Positions 60,050 through 64,000 of a stretch of 64,000 nt of DNA are shown one piece after another. The stretch comes from Knoellia locipacati. GTDB taxonomy: Bacteria; Actinomycetota; Actinomycetes; Actinomycetales; Dermatophilaceae. The position numbers and the translations under genes are program-made. Under the pieces are notes generated by a model. That model ran no database searches. It worked only from the letters and a program-made list of their open reading frames with translations, and was not told where the DNA came from. Within the stretch, counting starts at the first letter, position 1. Every line of letters starts with the position of its first letter. The DNA lies in contig NZ_BKBA01000008.1 in the NCBI RefSeq assembly GCF_007992835.1, positions 124,001-188,000 of the forward strand, in the 5' to 3' direction.

Positions 60050-60180
60050 GGTTGCGGGCGGGTGTTCGGCGACACAGAGGAGGTTGCCCTCCGGACAGCC
60101 AAGGTCGTCCACCGGACGTGGGGGTGCTCGTCGAGGACGTCCCACTTCTTCGTCGCGCCGAGCGCGACCAACCGGCGGGC
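60050..60180 (-). pseudogene. Remnant of a VOC/glyoxalase-like gene, frameshifted
   Basis: One minus-strand frame reads 'LVALGATKKWDVLDEHPHVRWTTLA', split here as LVALGATKKWDVLDE and HPHVRWTTLA, and the frame one base over continues 'CPEGNLLCVAEHPPAT'. Joined, these give the end of a glyoxalase-6-type VOC protein (W-T-x-x-A-D-P-E-G-N-x-x-C-V). A one-base loss near 60095 explains the break. The upstream part of the gene is missing; the cold-shock gene ends 21 bases away. This is read from pattern alone. Confidence 0.55.
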
Positions 60181-60201
60181 TGCGCGTGGCCGAGGTCCGG
60201 G

Positions 60202-61146
60202 TCACACACGTTCGACACGGTTGGCCTGCGGTCCGCGGTCGCTCTGTCGCACCTGGAACCTCACGCGATCGCCCTCGTGCAGCGCGTCGGTGCCCATGAG
60301 GACCGACACGTGCACGAAGAGGTCCGCGCCTCCGGCGTCCGGAACGATGAAGCCGAACCCGCGCTCCGCGTCATAGCGGGCGACCACTCCCTCGCCGCCG
60401 CGCGCCGGGACGCGGGATGCCTCGTGGTGACTGGACCGGGTGCGGGTCGATGAGGTCGACGCACCCCGCGGTGTCGCGCTGCGTGCCAGGCGCACGTTGC
60501 GAGCCTGCGGGCCCTTCTCGCTCTCGACGATCTCGTACGTCACCCGGTCCCCGTCGCCGAGCTCGGCGAGCCCATCGGCCAGCTCCCGCACGTGGACGAA
60601 GACGTCGGGGCCGCCCGAGTCGGGGGCGATGAATCCGAAGCCCTTGCCCCCGTCGTACCAGGAGACGGTGCCGTCCGCCCCGTCATGCGCCACGGCCTGC
60701 TGCGCGGCTTGGCCTCCCAGGGGGAGCAGATGGTCTGCCTGCGGCCCCTTCTCCCCGTCGACGACGAGGAACGCCACCCGCTGCCCCTCCGAGACCACGC
60801 CACCTCCCACGATGGCTGAGCTGTGCAAGAAGATCTGGGTCTCACCCTCGTCGGGGGTGATGAAGCCGTACCCCTTGGCGGGCTCGTACCAGGCGACGGT
60901 GCCCAGCACGCCCAGTGGTGTATCGGCGGCATGGTCGGCCGTGACCCGGACGCGGCGTGCCTGCGGACCGCGGTCGCCCTCGCCGATCTCGAACTCGACC
61001 ACCTGGCCCTCGCGGAGCAGCTTCACCGCGTCATCGCTGACGATCTCGGACGCATGCACGTACAGGTCCTTTGCGTCATCCGGCCCGAGGGCGATGAAGC
61101 CGAACCCTCGCTCGGTATCGAACCAACGGACGGTTCCCTCGGTCAT
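60202..61146 (-). CDS. Protein with four tandem cold-shock domains
   Basis: A 314-residue protein with four CSDs: about residues 1-70 ('GTVRWFDTERGFGFIA', 'DLYVHASEI'), 80-145 ('GTVAWYEPAKGYGFIT', 'QIFLHSSAI'), 158-224 ('GTVSWYDGGKGFGFIA', 'DVFVHVREL') and 250-314 ('GVVARYDAERGFGFIV', 'DLFVHVSVL'). Each keeps both RNA-binding motifs; each ends in '(K/R)GPQA'. Ordinary bacterial cold-shock proteins have one such domain of about 67 residues. The linker before domain 4 is Ser/Arg-rich. It should bind single-stranded RNA or DNA at several points. The start is ATG 61146, beginning 'MTEGTVRWFD'. Confidence 0.92.
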   Translation of the reverse strand: MTEGTVRWFDTERGFGFIALGPDDAKDLYVHASEIVSDDAVKLLREGQVVEFEIGEGDRGPQARRVRVTADHAADTPLGVLGTVAWYEPAKGYGFITPDEGETQIFLHSSAIVGGGVVSEGQRVAFLVVDGEKGPQADHLLPLGGQAAQQAVAHDGADGTVSWYDGGKGFGFIAPDSGGPDVFVHVRELADGLAELGDGDRVTYEIVESEKGPQARNVRLARSATPRGASTSSTRTRSSHHEASRVPARGGEGVVARYDAERGFGFIVPDAGGADLFVHVSVLMGTDALHEGDRVRFQVRQSDRGPQANRVERV

Positions 61147-61351
61147 GGGTGACTCCTTGTCGGAACTACGGTCGGTGTACCCCCAGTGTCCCCGACGGGC
61201 GCCCGCGACTGCAGCCACCAAGGCGCTCCGACCGTGTGGCCTGTACGGGACGGCGCGAGGCTGGGCATCCGCAACCAAACCGACAGCGGCGCGTCCGGAC
61301 GTATCCGGGCTCAGGCCAGCCACAAGGTGGCATTGCTGCGATCATCGCGTC

Positions 61352-61765
61352 ATGCCGTCACAGATCGTGAGGACCGCGGCGATGAGCCTGTTCGGGTGCG
61401 CCTTCATCGCAGGATGCACGTCAGGTCAGCGCGTTGAGGCGGATGGCCTTATCGTTCTGATCGCCGAGCCGGCAAACAGCGGCGACGCCGCGCTGTTGTC
61501 GGGGAAGCTGACCGATGTTGGCGGTTGCGTCGGAATCGAGAACTACGCAGTGGTGTGGCCCCATGGAACTCGCGTGAGTGGCGAGGGCGCCCTTTCGCTC
61601 ACGGTTCCCGGCCAACCGAAAGTGGCGCTGGGTGACCAGGTGCACGTCGGCGGAGGCGTCCTGTTCGAAGCCGAAGAACGCAGGGCGGTCTACTCAATCG
61701 CTGGCGTCAGTATCCCAGCGTCGTGCGTTTCGGCCGGGGTCTGGATGTCCAGTCCGTCCGATTGA
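61352..61765 (+). CDS. Small lipoprotein of unknown function
   Basis: A 137-residue protein with a signal sequence ending in lipobox 'IAGC' (Cys near residue 21). The mature part is beta-rich with two further cysteines ('DVGGCVGIENYAVVWPHG' near 60 and 'SIPASCVSAGVW' near the end). The base composition is lower in GC than the core genes. The start at ATG 61352 has no clear ribosome binding site. I do not recognise a family. Confidence 0.6.
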   Translation: MPSQIVRTAAMSLFGCAFIAGCTSGQRVEADGLIVLIAEPANSGDAALLSGKLTDVGGCVGIENYAVVWPHGTRVSGEGALSLTVPGQPKVALGDQVHVGGGVLFEAEERRAVYSIAGVSIPASCVSAGVWMSSPSD

Positions 61766-61846
61766 GAGGGTCGCGCGAATCGCGGCATGTGCGCGCGTTG
61801 CGTGATCGCCTCTGGAGACGACCTAGATAGGGTCAAACCGTGACGG

Positions 61847-62134
61847 GTGACCCGCGCGAGTCACGCGCCCATAGGCAAGCGGAGATCCGCCAGTTGCCGT
61901 CGGTGCGGCGCCCTCGACGGTCGCTTCGCGAAGTTGGTAGGGCCTGACTGGCGCATCCTGCTCTTGTCGCTCATCTTCGCTCCGCTGAAGATCGCCCAGC
62001 TCGCATCGTTGCTATGGGGTGGTTCAAGTGCCTTATCAGTCGATTGGCTTGTCCTGATCCTCACCTTTGTTCCATGGGTGGTTCTCGCCGCATGGCTATG
62101 CCGACCGACGTCCTACGAAAGTCGAGACATCTGA
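61847..62134 (+). CDS. Possible small membrane protein, start uncertain
   Basis: A 95-residue frame with two helices ('ILLLSLIFAPLKIAQLASLL' and 'WLVLILTFVPWVVLAAWLC'). The N-terminal 35 residues are basic and odd. A good promoter (TAGGGT at 61828-61833, six bases, GTG 61840) points to a start in a different frame, which stops after 35 codons, so the gene may be frameshifted. Possibly a decayed gene. Confidence 0.4.
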   Translation: MTRASHAPIGKRRSASCRRCGALDGRFAKLVGPDWRILLLSLIFAPLKIAQLASLLWGGSSALSVDWLVLILTFVPWVVLAAWLCRPTSYESRDI

Positions 62135-62401
62135 GCTTCAGAGGGACCGCGTGGCCCCGAGCCGACGCAAGGCCTGACTGATTCCGCACGGCGGCATGAG
62201 GGGACCTTGGGGATGCGCGGAAGGGACGTGGCCACTGCGGCAGATCCGGTCGAGCCGCGGCAGAACTCAGTTGGCACGCGACGCGGCGGTGAGCCACGCC
62301 CCCATTCATCCTCGGCTCGCGAGCCCGATCAGCACGTCGCATCGGTGGATGTGAGGCGTGGGCACCCTGTGCTGTGGTCGGCTGGGGGAGAGCGGCCGGG
62401 C
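62135..62401. other. Gap without a visible gene
   Basis: No frame here has a plausible start, ribosome binding site or protein-like composition. Nothing else is noted. Confidence 0.5.
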
Positions 62402-63184
62402 TCAACCAGTTCTATCCAGGATCAGCCGGGTCGCTTCGTGCGGTGTGTCCCATTGTGGGAAGTGGCCGCACCGCTCGAACCAGTGCAGCACCGCGTCGGG
62501 GAACAGCTCCGCCGCACGTGCGGCCTGTCTCGGCACGGTCACCAGGTCACGACGCCCCCACCCGATCGTGACCCGGCCAGGCGCTGTGCCTGCCGGGGCG
62601 CCCTGTTGCTTGGGGCCTTTGGTCAGGGCATCCAAGGCGGCGCCGGTCGATGGGGAGTCGGCCAGCCCGGTTACGTCCGGCAGCACGGTCTCGGACGAGA
62701 GCGCCCAAGGTCGCGCTGACAGCTGCGCGAGAAGCAGCGTCCGGCCCACCGGGGTGGCGAGCAGTGACGGCAGCCTGCTTCGGACGGCGCGGACCAGAGC
62801 AATCGACGGCCGCAGTGTGGCGCCGAAGACGGCGAGTTCGCGGTCGCTCCAAAAGCCGCCTGGATCCAGAGCCACGGTGTCGCCGCCGACTCCTCGTCGT
62901 GCGAGCTCGAGCACCATTCGGCCGCCCATCGACTGGCCAGCGGTGGCGACCCCGTCCAGCCCCTCTTCGCGGATGAAGTTCGCGACGGAGTCGGTCAGGG
63001 TGGCGATCGAGACCTCGCCGGTCAAGGGTGGCGTTTCTCCAAACCCAGGCAGGTCGACGGCGATGACCTCACGGTGCTCGGCCAGTTCGTTGATGATCGG
63101 GGTCCAAGATCGCCACCCTCCACCTAGACCGTGCACGAGCAACAGCGGACTGCCACTTCCGCGTCTCACGTGGTTCAACGTCAT
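62402..63184 (-). CDS. Alpha/beta-fold hydrolase
   Basis: A 260-residue hydrolase. The oxyanion loop is 'LLVHGLGGGWRSW' near residue 15, the nucleophile elbow 'ATAGQSMGGRMVLEL' near 82 with Ser in G-Q-S-M-G, the acid is in 'IGWGRRDLVTVP' near 210 and the base in 'RCGHFPQWDTP' near 240. All triad elements are present, so it should be active, but the substrate is unknown. No signal sequence is present. It is alone on the minus strand. Confidence 0.88.
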   Translation of the reverse strand: MTLNHVRRGSGSPLLLVHGLGGGWRSWTPIINELAEHREVIAVDLPGFGETPPLTGEVSIATLTDSVANFIREEGLDGVATAGQSMGGRMVLELARRGVGGDTVALDPGGFWSDRELAVFGATLRPSIALVRAVRSRLPSLLATPVGRTLLLAQLSARPWALSSETVLPDVTGLADSPSTGAALDALTKGPKQQGAPAGTAPGRVTIGWGRRDLVTVPRQAARAAELFPDAVLHWFERCGHFPQWDTPHEATRLILDRTG

Positions 63185-63452
63185 GCCGCGACGCTAGTTC
63201 ACGCGCCCGCGCGTCGGCGCCTTGACGAGGCCCCGTTCCACGCTGAGCCCGCCGCGAACAGCATCACCGACGGCTGACCTCACGATCACCGACACCCAGT
63301 CACGATCGGGGCTTCCCTGACATCGGCACGAATCCACGGACCGGGGCGCCGTGGCCAGCGCGTCCATGCGGGCGGTGTGACGCCGCCTCGAGGACCAGCG
63401 CTCATCGCAATGAGCGGATGTCCGGCATACCCGATCAGACGTGTTTCTGGAC
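63185..63452. other. Gap without a visible gene
   Basis: Only one notable word is present, the octamer-like CCGGCATAC at about 63422. No gene is supported. Confidence 0.5.
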
Positions 63453-64000
63453 TCAGTCGGGGACGCGGCTGCGGGCGAGATGGACCTGCTCGGGCGTGTG
63501 GAGCCGGACCATGACCCGGGCCGTGTCGCGGGGTACCGAAGCCGGGGTCGCCAACGACACGACGACCGCCGTCGCGAACGCCAACGGCGTGCACCACGCC
63601 GCCGGGTTCGCCAGCAGTGCGCCCGGCCACCCGTCCAGCGGCCCGGCGACGAAGGTCGTCAGCGCAGCGGAGGTCGCCGCCACCGCACCGACCACTAGCC
63701 CGGCCACCGCCCCGACGCGCGACAGCCGGCGCCACCACACCCCGAGCATCAGCAGGGGAGCGAACGTCGCCGCCGCCAACGAGAACGCGAACCCGACCGT
63801 CGTCGCGATCCCGATCTGTTCCACATAGCGCGCCACGACGAAGGGCACGACCACCGCCCCCACCGCCGCCAGCCGGAACCCGCCGAACCCGAACGCGTCC
63901 CCACCGGTCAGTCGCGACAGCTGCGGCCGCAGCAGCTCCTGGTGCAGCACCCCCGTCACCGACATGGCCAGCCCCGATGCCGTCGACAGCAACGCAGCGA
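63453..64000 (-). CDS. Sodium:solute symporter, C-terminal part (5' end outside window)
   Basis: The last 182 residues of a transporter that continues past the window edge. 'ALLSTASGLAMSVTGVLHQE' matches the helix where ActP has 'LTITASATFAHDIYKEVI'. 'VARYVEQIGIATTVGFAFSLAA', 'GVWWRRLSRVGAVAGLVVGA' and the end 'RDTARVMVRLHTPEQVHL' are usual for the ActP-like symporters of actinobacteria. It is therefore probably a second acid or proline-type symporter gene. The N-terminal two thirds are not in view. Confidence 0.82.
   Translation of the reverse strand, partial: AALLSTASGLAMSVTGVLHQELLRPQLSRLTGGDAFGFGGFRLAAVGAVVVPFVVARYVEQIGIATTVGFAFSLAAATFAPLLMLGVWWRRLSRVGAVAGLVVGAVAATSAALTTFVAGPLDGWPGALLANPAAWCTPLAFATAVVVSLATPASVPRDTARVMVRLHTPEQVHLARSRVPD

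Noticed and set aside
62061-62405. Minus-strand frame of 114 codons
   Set aside because: Low-complexity Arg/Pro/Ala content, no ribosome binding site, and no recognisable domain.

Overview
The window is chromosomal DNA of a high-GC actinobacterium. The evidence is strong G/C third-position bias, many GTG starts, a WhiB regulator, DUF5063/RecR/aspartokinase linkage, a LytR_C envelope protein, and a PonA2-WhiB4-Crp-Nth-Acs gene order like that of Mycobacterium tuberculosis. The overall style, with frequent Ala-Tyr written GCA-TAC, fits Micrococcales, perhaps Intrasporangiaceae; that placement is an inference. No rRNA, CRISPR array, prophage or insertion sequence was seen.

Layout. (1) 1-5.8 kb: a cell-wall amino-sugar scavenging cluster (RpiR/MurR-type regulator, MurQ etherase, sugar-binding lipoprotein, two ABC permeases, BadF-type sugar kinase). 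(2) 5.8-10.3 kb: an array of 41-bp hairpin repeats, the 4.5S SRP RNA gene, a DsbA/FrnE-like protein, Hsp20 with an HspR-like operator, a DoxX-like protein and an ABC exporter pair. (3) 10.3-18.7 kb: dnaX, plsC, recR, DUF5063, aspartokinase with an internal beta-subunit start, an aspartate-semialdehyde dehydrogenase homologue without its catalytic cysteine, and a LytR_C protein. (4) 18.8-23.8 kb: PPi-type phosphofructokinase, MpaB/DUF2236 protein, a membrane protein, an AGE-family isomerase and tRNA-Pro(CGG). (5) 23.9-41 kb: the Mycobacterium-like block: metallophosphoesterase, YqeY, PonA2, WhiB4-like, paired ArsA-like ATPases, DUF4177, RidA, NUDIX, MBL-fold protein, Crp, Nth, CoA-type NUDIX, holin-like protein, then NhaA, an MFS exporter/MarR pair and acetyl-CoA synthetase.

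(6) 41-48.5 kb: tandemly duplicated membrane proteins; a 46-residue secreted cysteine peptide, absent from simple ORF lists, divergent from a TrmB/LuxR-type regulator; secreted proteins; phenylalanine hydroxylase. (7) 48.7-58.2 kb: acetate symporter ActP with its DUF485 partner, a GNAT protein, TetR/SRPBCC, threonine dehydrogenase, a peptidoglycan-binding protein, ABC-F ATPase, a lipoprotein, and 2-amino-3-ketobutyrate CoA ligase, which completes threonine-to-glycine conversion. (8) 58.3-64 kb: a patch of visibly lower GC with small membrane proteins, a decayed VOC gene, a four-domain cold-shock protein, an alpha/beta hydrolase and a truncated symporter at the window edge.

Genome-wide style. 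The octamer CGGCATAC/GTATGCCG occurs about 48 times by hand count (heptamer GGCATAC), several-fold above a base-composition expectation. It lies in genes of several reading frames and in intergenic gaps, often as inverted pairs. Many genes have a TANNNT box 6-7 nt before the start codon, implying leaderless mRNAs. Several long near-perfect palindromes with arms of about 23 bp sit in gaps, and one lies inside a coding sequence. The best candidates for something undescribed are the secreted peptide/regulator pair at 43.05-44.37 kb, the CGGCATAC word, and the quadruple cold-shock protein.
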